A stretch of 64,000 nucleotides of DNA from Oreohelix idahoensis (lineage: Eukaryota > Mollusca > Gastropoda > Stylommatophora > Oreohelicidae). The notes below the pieces were generated by a model. It saw only the letters and a list, made by a program, of their open reading frames with translations. It did not search any database and was not told the origin of the DNA. The position numbers were made by a program, and so were the translations under genes. This document shows positions 43,149 through 54,994 of the stretch, one piece after another (position 1 is the first letter of the stretch; each line of letters begins with the position of its first letter). Location: NCBI GenBank assembly GCA_024509875.1, contig JAMPIV010011333.1, positions 434,001 to 498,000 of the forward strand, given 5' to 3'.

Positions 43149-44163
43149 GATTACATCGACCCGCAGATAAAAAAGCATAGTTTTTTTTTTTAAATATCGC
43201 GGAGAGGTCAATCAAATTATATGAAACAACACATAAATATTATTATTAAGGCATGATTAAGAAAATAATAATTGTGATGAGAGAGATTAAATACTTAATT
43301 CCAATCAAATAAATGAGAGATAATGTACCAAATTGTACAAAAAACACAAACTAAGATGAGTCAAATGAAATAACAGTAGTGAAGAATGAAAAGAATAGGT
43401 GAATAATGGTGACAGTAATCAAACAAAATGCTAAAAGAAGAATGTCAATAAACTGAACTCAAATAAATTGAATAATGTAGGCATGTAACAGCATAATTGT
43501 AGGAGTGAGGAACAATCAAATTAAATCAATGATTAAAATAAAATACTCGAAAGAAACAACACTGTTCAAAGAAGGTGTAGAAATAATCAGATACACCGAT
43601 GAAGCACGTTTGCTAATATTGCTACATCAATTATATCATGTGCTAAAATTATCCAGCGCTCCTAATGCGCGATCATCTAATAACAGAATTGAGCTGCACT
43701 ATCGTATAGAAAATACTAAACTTAATTAAGTTAAATTTATTGTCATAAGCGTACCAAATTGTTCAAGGCATTAAAATGTTAGTAATCTAAAAATGAAGTA
43801 ATTAAAAGTGTCACGAAGTCGCAATGTTAGATTAAAAGACTGTCAATAATTTGCACCAATAATGTTATGTTTGAGTGTAAATGTTATTACGTTATAACTG
43901 TTAAGTTCACGTGATATCACTTTATTTCTAAGTTCAAATTATCTCACTTTATTTCGTCACCGAAATATATAATAGCACAGTAATGTTAATGTTTAAGCAA
44001 AGAAGTCACAAATAGTCAATGTAAATGAAAATACCGTGACGTTTGGTAAAATAGTAATGTCATTGTAAGATGAGAAGATCATGTGTTAACAAGCAGCAAT
44101 CTATGATCAATAACTTGGTAGCGAAGAGGTGTCACACTCTGTAAGGCGTACCGGCCCGGTAGA
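43149..44163 (-). other. Gypsy-C 3' non-coding region
   Basis: About 1 kb AT-rich DNA between pol stop and LTR. No gene recognised. Confidence 0.5.
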
Positions 44164-47100
44164 TTATTGAGAGCAACGTGACAGAACATCTGCAAGGACA
44201 TTTTCTGACCCAGGTATCGATCGAATAGTGAAGTGAAATGGCTGCAAAGCGATTGCGTACCTTGTAGATTTGGATGACTTCAAATCCTAGTTTTGGAGCG
44301 CTGTTAGTACACGCTGGTCAGTTTCAACGAAAAAATGTGCGCCCAGAAGGGAGCGTTGAAGCTTGAGAATTGACCAAACCATTGCAAGTAGCTCCTTGTC
44401 GAGAACAGAGTAATTGCGTTCCGTTGGTGTAAGTTTTCTTGATACATATATCACCTGGTGTAATGTTCCTGAGTAACACTGCATCAATGCAGTACCAATT
44501 CCATAATTGGAAGCATCGCTGCGGAGTACAAAAGGTATATCTGCGTTTGGTAAACGTAAACAGGCGCAGATGAAAAAATGATTTAATAATATCTAACGTG
44601 GTTTGATGTTCTTGTGACACCGAATCATGTTAGCTGAACCTTTCTTTAACAAACTAGAGAGAGGTGTAGTGATAGTAGACAAGTGGGGGATGAATCGTTC
44701 ATAAAATTGAATTAAACCCAAAAGACTTCGAACCTGTTTCTTAGTCTTAGGCGCAGTGATATTAAGAATTTTAGAAATATTATTGTCTTCAGTGTGTAAG
44801 AGACCATGGCCAACACGATGACCCAAAAAAGATATCTCGTTGTACCCAATGTATGCTTTCGACGGTTTAGCCGTCAGATTATGAGAACGAAGTGTGGATA
44901 ATAATGAGAATAATCCACGAAAATGATCATTCCAAGAGTCACTAAAAAGGCAAATGTCAACTAGATATGCAATCACATCAGTGCGATGAGATAGAATACG
45001 ACGCATCATGCGTACGAAAGTAGCAGGAGCGTTAACAAGTCCAAATGGCATAAAGTTTCATTGGAATAGCACTCAATGGTAGAAAAAGCTGTGAGCAGCT
45101 TGGCATGTTCTGTTAATGGGACTTGCCAATAGCCCTTCGATAAATCGAGTTTAGTGAAAAAGATTGATTTAGCAAGTTTTACAAGTACATCTTCCAACAA
45201 AGGCATTGGTTCGGCATCAAACTTGGAAACTTGATTTAATTTACACAAAGACGTATGTTATTATCCTTCTTCCGAACAATAACCATTGAAGAAGAGTAAG
45301 GTGAAGTAGATGGTTCGATTATGTTTAATCGTAGCATCTCATCTAATTCCTTCTCTGCTTGAGTCTGGAAGTGAAGAGGAATGGGATAGGGGCGAACACA
45401 AATAGATGTGTCATTGGTCAGCATAATGTCGTGATAGATGACAGAAGTACGACTAGGGATGTCAGTAAGGACATCTTGATAAGATTGTAAGAGAGAAGAG
45501 ACCTGCTGTTGTCTTTCCGTAGAAAGTTCAGGAGAAATAGATGCATCTCTCCAAGTTTCGGTTGAATGTAATGGTACTACCGGAACAGGTAAGTGTACAT
45601 CAGAAAAAGATGCCTCTTCCTCTTGAATAACCTACAAAGAGGAAAAGTGATGACGATGAAGCGGAGGGTCGTCAGTTGTCTGAAAAACAGACAGAAGATA
45701 GTCTGGATGGGCGTGAATTCTTTCAACATATTTATGTGAAAATTCTTGTGTTTACCATCGACATCGACAATGTAATCGACATCAGAAATTCTTGACACTA
45801 TTTTGAAAGGGCCTTTCCATGTATTTAGTAGACGATTGTCTTTGCGAGGAAGTAAAACATAGGCCTCATCACCAGGACGAAGTTGGCGAAGACGTTGATA
45901 TCTGTTCACAAAGATTCTAACTTTTCTTTTCCCAATTCAGACGATGAGGTAGCCAACCTACATGCGTCAATAATTTTTTTTCTTAAAGAGATTACATATT
46001 CGTAAGAGGACTGAGTGTAATCAGTAATGTCCTCTTCAGTAAGTAGGTCGTGAAGTAACAACATGGGATCTCAAGGTTGTGCACCAAAACCAAGCTCAAA
46101 AGGTGAAAAACCTGTATGATCATTTTTTTACCTCACGATAGGCAAAAAGAGAAGCAGGTAAGACTCTATCCCAATCTTGAGGATAATCATCAGTTATCTT
46201 CCCAAGTAACTGTTTAAGCTTTCTATTTTGACGCTCAATTAACTCATTTGACATGGCGTAAAATATACTACTAAGAGATCTGTCAATGTGTAGCATAGAC
46301 ATTAATTGAGACATAGATTCGGATACGAATTGCGTACCGTGATCCGACAAAATCTTTTTTAGAAAACCCAACCGAGAAAAAACTAACCAGAGAGCATCTG
46401 CAACATCAGCAGATGAAATGCTCTTAAGAGGAATTCCTCTGGCCAACGAGTACACATGTCAATACATGTAAGAATGTATTTGTGTCCTCTGGCAGAACCG
46501 ATTTGTAAAGGGCCAATAAGATCAATAGCCATTTTTTCGGAAGGGCGAATAGTAATGTCGGCAGCTTGAATAGGAGCTGCATGGTGTGGACCACGTACCG
46601 TAGCCTCTTGACATGTCGTACAGGAACGACAATATATAGTTACTTCTCTATGAACACCTGGCCAATAAAATGAAGAAAGTACCCTAGATTTAGTGAGTGA
46701 GAAACTCATATGACCCGCACATTGTGAGTCGTGAGCATGTCGTAAGATAAGCACTCTCATGTCTGTAGGTACCAAAATTTTAGAACGTGCGGATGAAGAA
46801 GAATCACGTACCATCCTAACCAGTACTCCATTTTTAAGTAAGAAACAATGTATTTGTTTCGTGAATTGTGTTGTTATTATTATGAGCAAATAAAAAAATT
46901 TCTTTAATGATTCATCATTCTTTTGTAACTCAATAAAAGATTCTGGTGAAATAATAGAGTTAACATCGACATTATTATTTATATCAGGAGTTATGGTAGG
47001 TGTAACCTGCAAGATGTTCTGAGCTTGTGCTCTCGCGGTAACTGCAGAAGCAGAATGTACATGTTGCTTTTCCCAAATAGCAACCTGTTGCGGAGTACAA

Positions 47101-47610
47101 TCTTTAACACCATGTATCCGACCAATAATCAAATCACTGATCGGTGACGGTAGCATACAAGCATGGACTTTTCCTGTAAAGAATGGCGTAGCTACATGTA
47201 TGATAGCAGTTGGAAACGTCTCAACTGTACCACCGAAAGTAATGCCTTTAACACGTTTACCTGTTGCACATGACGGGTTGACCAAGGATTGTCTAATCCC
47301 GACTGTGGAACAACCTCAATCAAATAAAACAGAAACAGGAATATTATAAACAAATCCCTTGTGCAACGACAAAGATCCTGTCCCATCGTGTGTAGATGCT
47401 GACATAGCGGACGCGGTAGACATCGCAGAAAGGCTTGGTAAGATATGGCCGCAACTCACTGTAGTAATCGTCTTAGGCTGAAATAATGTTGTGCATTCTG
47501 GACAACGAGAAACCTGCTCAAAATCTAGAGAACATAAGGATGCATTATGTACATTAACAATTGCAATCTGATCTACATTAGTTTGAGGATCATGCTGAGC
47601 TGAGTTAGTG
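44164..47610 (-). pseudogene. Gypsy-C gag end and pol, broken
   Basis: Same order as Gypsy-B. Gag end CPECTTLFQPKTITTVSCGH (about 47500); protease with its DSG reading D-stop-G near 47318; integrase AHDSQCAGHMSFSLTKSR, CRSCTTCQ, MAIDLIGPLQ, ILSDHGTQF, ELIERQNRKLK (46200-47285); RT KLNQVSKFDAEPMP, LDLSKGYWQVPL, MPFGLVNAP; RNase H RELLAMVW-like KELLAMVWSILKLQ and ETDQRVL; end LADVLSRCSQ with TAA at 44164-44166. The RT catalytic YLDD reads AYLVDICLFSD. At least six frame breaks or stops are visible. A dead relative of Gypsy-B, useful as outgroup for its single nonsense codon. Confidence 0.92.
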
Positions 47611-47624
47611 TCACAGGAGCAGTG

Positions 47625-48815
47625 ACATACGGGTCAAAATGACATACGGGTCAAAATGACATAAATTGAAGAATACTGGACCGACTGTGTAAGGAAAGGA
47701 GTACTCTCGAAGCGAGTTGCGAGAAAAGAACGAAATTCGAGAAACCCCACGTCATAGGGAACAACGGTGACACATCAGGGAGATTATCAAGTGAAATTCC
47801 ATCAAGAGGCCACGAAAAAAAAGAAGAACCATGCTACGGTCTGAATCTGAAACATCTGATCCAGAGAATGACAACCATTCGATAGGAAGATGGTAGCTTC
47901 CAATAAGAAGAAAGTTCTGTAAGAGAAGTGAGTACCCCAGAGTCTACGCCAAAATGAAATGAACGACATCGAATTGATGGGAGTCGTCAAGATGGAACCA
48001 CCGGTTCACGTTCAACTAAGGAAGAATAGTTCAGAGAATAACGTGTGAATCTTCATGAAGGGTTGACTTGGTGGATCCTTAACATTCATTCTTTGTGGGA
48101 AGAAAAGACGCGGTTAAGGATTCTGTGGAGAAAAGTGATCATGAGAATAAGGACAAAGTGAGGTAGGAGATTTGTAAAACGGTTGAGCTTGAAGGTTAAG
48201 GTCAAGCGGTCATATTTTAAGTTGACTTTCCTAATGTAACGATAATGTAGGAAGATAGAAATTATAAAGAAATCGAAATGAGATGACAATAAGCGATGTG
48301 TCTAAGGTATTAAGAAGTCCATTAAATTATTATAGAGTTGATCGGAGTAAGACTTGTGTTTGTATTCGTGGAAAGAGGCCTTGAGTTCCAGTGACGTTTG
48401 TTCGTGCTACAGTGTTAAGTTGGTTAAATCAGTTACCCGATGAAGGATTGTCGGAACTGGTGAATATTTTCAAAACAAAGAACTATCAAAGTAAAATGAT
48501 TCAGTAGACAAGGTAATAAATTTACCATACGGGAATAAGAAAGGACTTAGGAAAATAACAAATCAAAAGTGAAGCCTAAAACATTGACGAAGTATTTCGT
48601 CCATAAACAATATGACTCCACACCCCCCCCCCCCCTCTGTCCAGCGTATTGCTCACCACCATACGATCCTAACAAAAAAAACAATGGCCTACTAAAGTTA
48701 ACGCGAAGTACCATGAGAAATAATATCGAGAGCAAGAGAGTAACACTGCGCTGTGGCATCAGCCGATCAGCCGGGGGTGGGTTTCTCATGGCGATGCGAC
48801 CTATCATTTAAAGAT
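47625..48815. mobile_element. Unclassified insertion in Gypsy-C gag
   Basis: Gypsy-C Gag matches Gypsy-B up to about 47610 (TNSAQHDPQTNV) and resumes at about 48815 (QNRSRGRD), with ~1.2 kb unrelated DNA between. Near the left edge GACATACGGGTCAAAAT occurs twice in tandem plus a part copy. No inverted termini, duplication or coding frame were made out; poly-C at 48623-48634. Confidence 0.5.
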
Positions 48816-50131
48816 ATATCTCTACCTCTGGAACGATTTTGACTATTATTTCTGAAATTGTTGTAATTATTTTGTCTATTGGGATCCCATTCTGCTTTGA
48901 AACCCAAATACCGTGGTAACTATTATCCCTTTGACCAAAATGTCTGTTTGGAGAATTATGTTGGTTATGGGGAAAATTTGATCGTGATTGCCAATCACTG
49001 TTGTGGTTATTTCCTCAATAATTCCCAGAATTATTCCTATTAAAATCATATGACATGTTAGATTGTCTCCAATTTTGTTGTGATGGAGAACTACCACGAA
49101 ATGGTTTCCCTTTGAAAGAATTAAAATTCTTATAATCTCCCTTTCTAAAGTTTCTATCATGACTGAGAGAGCGACTTCGGAAATGATTTCCATGTTGCAT
49201 GGCAGATGCAACAGGCAATCCTTCTCTGATATGAGAATTGCTAACTACCATGTTGGGATGTGCTGTAAAATATTGTCTACAGTTTTGTTCCATGTCATTT
49301 AAATTTGCTGGTTTTACGTTCATGTAGGAACGAAAGGAATGACGCATTGACCGAAGACATGACCTTATCACGTAGTATTAAATCGACAACATCGTCATAG
49401 GAATGTTCTATCTTAGACAATTCAATCCATCTATCAAATGCGAGACGTATTTTGTCTATGAAATCACTGAAATCTTTTCCGTTTTCTGGCAACAGTGATT
49501 TGAAACGGAGACGATATCCGTCCTCATCAAGTTGAAATTTTCTAAGCAAAGCAGCTCTAACAACATCATAATTGTTTTTGTCAGTTTCTTTCAACATATT
49601 AACTGTTGTCATTGCTTCACCTGTAAGTAGTTGTTACAGATGTGCGCAATACTGAGATTTATCAATCTTATGCACCTCGCATATTGTCTGAAACCTGTCT
49701 TAATAAAATAGTATGTCATCGGCAGGTGGATTAAATCGTGGCAATTTGATATTGAAATACTTCGTATTGTCCTTGCTAGAGGAAGCTAGATTAACCTGAG
49801 CATTGTGAGAATTACATACGTTCATAAATTTAATTTTTTCAAGCTCTAAAGAAATCAATTTTTGCTCGTGTAGTCGTCTATTTTCGTTTTCGGCCATATC
49901 CATTTGAAATAATTTTTCGTTTTCGGCCACCTCAAATCTTCCGTCTTCCATCTCGATTTTCTGTTTATCGGCTTCCATCTTCTGTTTATCGATTTCCATT
50001 TGGAGTTTTTGTGCTTCTAGTTTTTGAGCTTGTTCATACTCGACACATGCGAACTGTTTTACTTCTTCAGTGGTCATATCAAGTGATTTACCTTGTTTTA
50101 TAAAGTAATCTAAGGTTGCCGTTTTGACCAA
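48816..50131 (-). pseudogene. Gypsy-C gag N-terminal part, broken
   Basis: From ATG-type start near 50131 (ATLDYFIKQGKSLDMTTEEV) through a coiled coil of KQKMEADKQKIEMED-like repeats, LPRFNPPADDILFY, stop or shift, NYDVVRAALLRKFQLDEDGY, KDFSDFIDKIRLAFDRWIEL, LRDKVMSSVNASFLSFLHER and an Asn/Arg/Ser-rich region with SQQNWRQSNMSYDF. It is collinear with Gypsy-B Gag. Breaks near 49700, 49330 and 49015. Confidence 0.88.
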
Positions 50132-51215
50132 TGTTAATGAGCAATCTTACTTATCTAGTAACAATATTTTTCTCAAAATAATTTAAAATTTATCTACCAC
50201 TTTAAAAAATGTGTCAAGTTCATGTCCGTAGAATTTGTACAAATAATTCCTAATTATTACTGTTATTAATTAATCATAACAGTATCATAAGATTATAAGA
50301 GCATAACAGATCAAATACAGAAGTAGATAATGCGAACACTAGAGACAAAGACAAGAAACTAAGGAACAAATGAGAACATTAGCAGAATCAACTAAGTAAG
50401 AAATCAGAAATAAAGAAAAAATATTGCAAAGAATGCAATGATACTGCGATGAAAATCACAAGACAATCAACAAAACAGGGTATAAACATAAACTGTGTAT
50501 ATAACTGAGTGATAGTAAGGTGATATTCACAAGCACGAACAAAGTCAATCATAAAAATAAGGTACAGAGAAAAAAAATATTACATAACAATATTGATAAC
50601 AGAACAACACAGCTAAATAAATATAGTTCACAGAGAACCAACGCAGTGGACTGAAAAGATCCTTTAAAAAACATATGTTAGAACTTCCACTGCGGGAGGT
50701 CTGCAAAAAATTGTCCCTAAAGAACACTCACGAAGGCCCGGTAGTGAATCTGGGATGTTTCCTTCGCAAGTCGCCATCCCAACCAGCCCACGTTAAATAT
50801 AGAACATATAATATAAAGCATAACTGTGGACATATTAAAGATAGGTTCAACTATAAACATGCAACGGTGAACAGAACAACAGTTCACTTATCTTTTTAAG
50901 AAGACAAATTTCCCGTCCCTGGCAGAGCTAGCGATTATGGTTCTCGGGTGTTGCATGGACGAGCTTTACAATAACCGTGTTGAAGTAAAAAACGTGAAGC
51001 CGTTCAACGTTCACTCTGACAGTTGAAGTCCAAAGTTGGCCTTGACTTTGACGTTATGAAGGACCACTTGAAGGTTAGTCTGAACGACCGTTATGTAGAT
51101 CTCCAAACAAAATGATGGTGTCGACTTTAAAGTAACTGGACATTGTAGCCAAAAAAAACGGATACATTCAATTGCTTCATAATTTCTGGAAGCGTGAGTC
51201 CTTGAACTTTTCCCC
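50132..51215 (-). other. Gypsy-C 5' leader
   Basis: About 1.1 kb non-coding leader, similar in size to that of Gypsy-B. No gene supported. Confidence 0.55.
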
Positions 51216-51231
51216 TCTTACTGGTACACCA
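51214..51231 (-). promoter_or_regulatory. Gypsy-C candidate primer-binding site
   Basis: Minus strand TGGTGTACCAGTAAGAGG begins three bases inside the 5' LTR. tRNA not assigned. Confidence 0.45.
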
Positions 51232-51234
51232 AAC

Positions 51235-52186
51235 TGTTACGACGGTTTTATTTTGGCTGACACGTCGTAAACTTCCATGATACTTCGATTTTGGGTTATT
51301 GTCAATAATATCCACTGACTTAAAACTTTGTCAGTATAGGTCGAGCTTACAGGTAGCCAACTAAAGAGTCAACGTAAATTGTAGTGTGGTGAGGGTCGAA
51401 TTGATAGACCAACGTTAATATATGTCCAACGGCAATAACAGAGTCGTTGACCAATGAATAAATATTATATAGTTGACCCATGGGCTGGTATGTTAGTTTT
51501 TCAACAACGATCTTTATTTTGACGAACACGAAGACAATATACATGTAGATTAGACATACTCTTACATTAACAGTTGCATATTGAATCAAGCATGTAGAGC
51601 GTGAATATAATAATAATGATCACTTTGATCGACCTCGTAAATAATCTTGTGGTTTAAAGATCCCCTTCTAATAAAATATTTAAGACACCGGGTATATTCA
51701 CTGGAAATACGACAGTGCATTTAAATTCAAATGTAGTCCAGCAATGGATACGGACACATTAGCGGCCGGCCACCAAGAATCGTGCCGAAGCCCTACCTAG
51801 ATCTTTCTGAGAACTTAAAATCAGAGTATCACGTTGAGATACAAGTAAAATGAGCCATGACTTGGCTAAGGCTATCACTTCACCCTGGAAGGTAGCATAA
51901 CACTTCATAATTAATTCTTCCCACAATAAGGGACTACCAGAACAGAAGAACGTCTGTCTTCATTCACCGGCATTTTGGATCTCCCTGACGCGTAAGCGCT
52001 CTTTGGCAAAAATAAAACCGATCGCACCAAATTGTGCTCTTTAGTGCAAAAATTGGTACGTAATTGATTAAACTTATATTACTTACATAGATGCGTCCAA
52101 AGAGCACATATAACAAAGTTAGACTTTGGCATCTAGAACTGATAAGTCTCGCACCCTTAACTCCTATGCGAAAAACGGACTTAACA
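51235..52186 (-). repeat. Gypsy-C 5' LTR
   Basis: 952 bp, partner of 42200-43148. Confidence 0.92.
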
Positions 52187-52194
52187 GATAGGTA

Positions 52195-52328
52195 TTAATT
52201 ACGAGCTACATTCACATTCCCTAGGAGCATAAGATAGGTCCAGCAAGAGGTTGATGCACCTGCCTGTTCTTTTCTTCTATACATCTGAACTGTGAGGTTG
52301 ACTACCCGACCTTATCTTGTGCCATCAC
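52195..52328 (-). repeat. Dispersed repeat, inverted copy of 2626-2757
   Basis: Reverse complement reads ATGGCACAAGATAAGGTCGG, ACCTCACAGTTCAGATG, GGACCTATCTTATGC, matching the copy near the window start. Confidence 0.55.
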
Positions 52329-54243
52329 TTCTTATCATTCACTAGTTCTGTTTTCTGAGGCTGGGAAAACTTTGTTCTATCTAAATCAAGTTGTTTACTT
52401 GATTTCTCATCAAAACCTTCCATCTCGCCACATATAATAACAAATGCAACTCTCCATTGGAAATGTTCAAGAGATAAGAAGGTCCAATGGTTGATACACT
52501 CACAAAAGGGTTGCTTTATGACACATCGACTTGTCAAGAAATGTTTATATACAAAGCATAATTCCTATGCAATGATCTCAATCATTCTACCTCAACATTG
52601 TCGTGAAGTGGTTGCAGAAGATGAATAAGGTGCTTAGGTTTCTAGTGAGATGTTTGACCGTAGACAAATATAGTTTCAAAATTATGACTGGAGAGTATTG
52701 TATGATAGTCAGGAGAGAAGATATATATTAAATCTCTTTATTCCTGCCACACTCACGTTTTTTATTTTAATGCCATTTATACGTTCCTTTCTCTCCTAGA
52801 TATAAAAAAACATCACAGTAAGAAGAAAAGGCAGCTTTAAGGGGCCGATGAAATAGTGAAATAATTATGACCGCTGTAAAACACATATTTATTAACCACA
52901 AAAATATATTTATAAGGATAAAAATTAATTCCAAAAAATACTCACATAAATCCACATCAATGAATATCACACAATGTAACAAAAATTGTAGTGAGCAACG
53001 GAAAACAAGAAAAGAATGCTTGAAATAAAATAAAGCAGTCATCGTCTTAAGTACGGCCAATCAAGTTAACCCGCCAAATCTTCAGGGGTATTACCCTTCT
53101 ATAGTTGAGTAAGAGTATATAATTTCCTTATCCCTGTAACTTATCCAAGTGTTAGAGCAACATAGGAAATCCAGCGAATAGGACATATTTTCTTTCCGCC
53201 CAGTTTGTTGAATCACCTGAGTGACCGATTGGTAGGTATGCTAATAATCTACAGCAAACTGGGTGTTGAGATTCGTTAGTTCAACGTCCCTTACTCGTTA
53301 TTTTTAATTAGCTTGTGACGTCGACGCAGACGTGACTTTGCCGTGTGTACGGGGATGTGTTGACTTTTAGGAAAGCAAAAGACAATGACCACCGGTGGGT
53401 ACCTAGCGTCTGCTACAAGGTGTACTTGACTGCACAAGAATGGGCGCTACTGGGGAGGATGGATTGATAATAGTTGGTTGTCTTAATGAAGACACAACGA
53501 TAATATCCACTCACTGCCCGGTGGCGATGGAAAATAACAAAGCTTGGCAATATAAGACGTTGGTTAAACGTAGAATAAGAAAGGTGGTTAACATGGGTTG
53601 TTGTGACACCACGGGACTTTGCGATATCACTGAAAAATACTCGTACAAAGCAGATCCCCCTATCAGCCTTGCCATATCAAAGCTCTACAAAATGCGATAC
53701 AGAAGAACAGACCAAAAACATAACACTCTACTCACATCGCGCTTGACTAGTGTGGTCATTTTACTCCGCACTTCATCGATCGAAATCGCTCATTAAGCCA
53801 GTGCTGTAGGTAAACGTAACACCATGTGGGCTAGAGATCTGCTTAACAGTTATTTCGGAGAGGATGTGAGACATTAGATATAAAGGTATGGCCTCACATA
53901 AAATGGGTAGAATGTAAATATATGCATGTTTGGGCTCAGCCCCTTTGCCGACCTTTAATAGTGCGGTCATCTAGATCAGTGTAGGCGAATAAGAAAAATA
54001 ATTTTACAGACATGGAGTGGAGCTTTCTGAGAGGCTATGAAAAAAACAATTGGTTTTTACATACTGGGCAGACAAGATCCGAAGAATGAATTACTACCCG
54101 CAGTAAATTACCCAACATTTGTTTTACCTTTGTACAACAAGTAATATGCCTACCAAATGTTTACAATACCAACGAGGATGTATCGGGCTGGTAGGATAAT
54201 TATTTAGAGGTTTATATACCCTTTTGTAAATTAACAGTTCCAA
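52329..54243. other. Non-coding region
   Basis: About 1.9 kb without a recognised gene. A 118-codon plus frame at 53440-53796 shows no known domain; kept as spacer. Confidence 0.45.
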
Positions 54244-54994
54244 AGGTTGTTATTGCCGGGAGTTGTAGTGAGGATAAGCTCTCACTGCAGATAAAATACT
54301 TCTATGGCACGCGCCTCAAACAGCCTCTGACAACCAAGTCCAGCTCCCGGCCTTCACGTGTGGCTCAATTTGAGCCCGGCGGAACTGTTTCCACTGACGG
54401 GAGAAGGGGCAAAGGCGAGCGACTGGCGCCTTAAAACCAGCAGCTTCGGGCAGATAGGGCTCGTGATCCTTGGTTGGTAGTTTATCTAAGAGAAGGAACT
54501 CTGAATTCAAACCACCGCTGCCTTGCGGGAATATCCATTTGTGGAATTGGCTTCGGGAGTAAACCCTGAGGATAAATCCGGAGTCGGAGTCCCTAAGGCA
54601 GTCTAATGTCGATTCGACATTATTCTGGCAACTCCTGCGACATGGCTGGTACCAAACTGTATCGGCTACTGCCGTTCCTTTGGATCTACAGGCTGTGTTG
54701 AGAGGGGGAACATGCTGCATGGGCAACAGCTTGATCTCCATATAACTGTGCCCAAGCTCGCGCCCTGGAGAGGACACTCCAGCTTCACCCTATAGGTGTC
54801 GGCAAAACACGGGAAGTAGCAGTTACCGGTTATAAGCATTTTGCCCAATTGGCGTAGGGCATGGCGCCAGGGGCTACTTCCGACAGTGGGAGAGGTTCTA
54901 GGATCTCACTGGACAGCTACCGCCCGCTTCAAGCTGGGCAGCCCCCAGTCAATAAGGTGTTGTCCCGCCACTGTCTGCTTTCCCCATTGGGTGC
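54244..54994 (+). other. 5' untranslated/promoter region of RTE-like LINE
   Basis: GC-richer than the surroundings, no open frame, directly upstream of the endonuclease start and apparently continuous with the element. Left edge placed where base composition changes (about 54244), so approximate. Such 5' regions normally hold the internal promoter of a LINE. Confidence 0.5.

Larger units (their letters stand above)
42200..52186 (-). mobile_element. Gypsy-C, old Gmr1-order Ty3/gypsy element
   Basis: Bounded by ~950-bp LTRs (TGTTACGACGG...GGACTTAACA) and a 5-bp duplication with one mismatch (GGTAG left, GATAG right, 52187-52191). Internal gag-pol on the minus strand is a relative of Gypsy-B, again with integrase before RT, but broken many times and interrupted by a ~1.2-kb insertion at 47625-48815. 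LTRs differ at many positions, so it is older than Gypsy-A and Gypsy-B. Confidence 0.92.

Noticed and set aside
53440..53796. 118-codon frame as a possible host exon
   Set aside because: No recognisable domain and transposon-rich setting; not enough to call a gene.
54316..54777. 153-codon minus-strand frame
   Set aside because: Antisense shadow of the GC-rich LINE 5' region.
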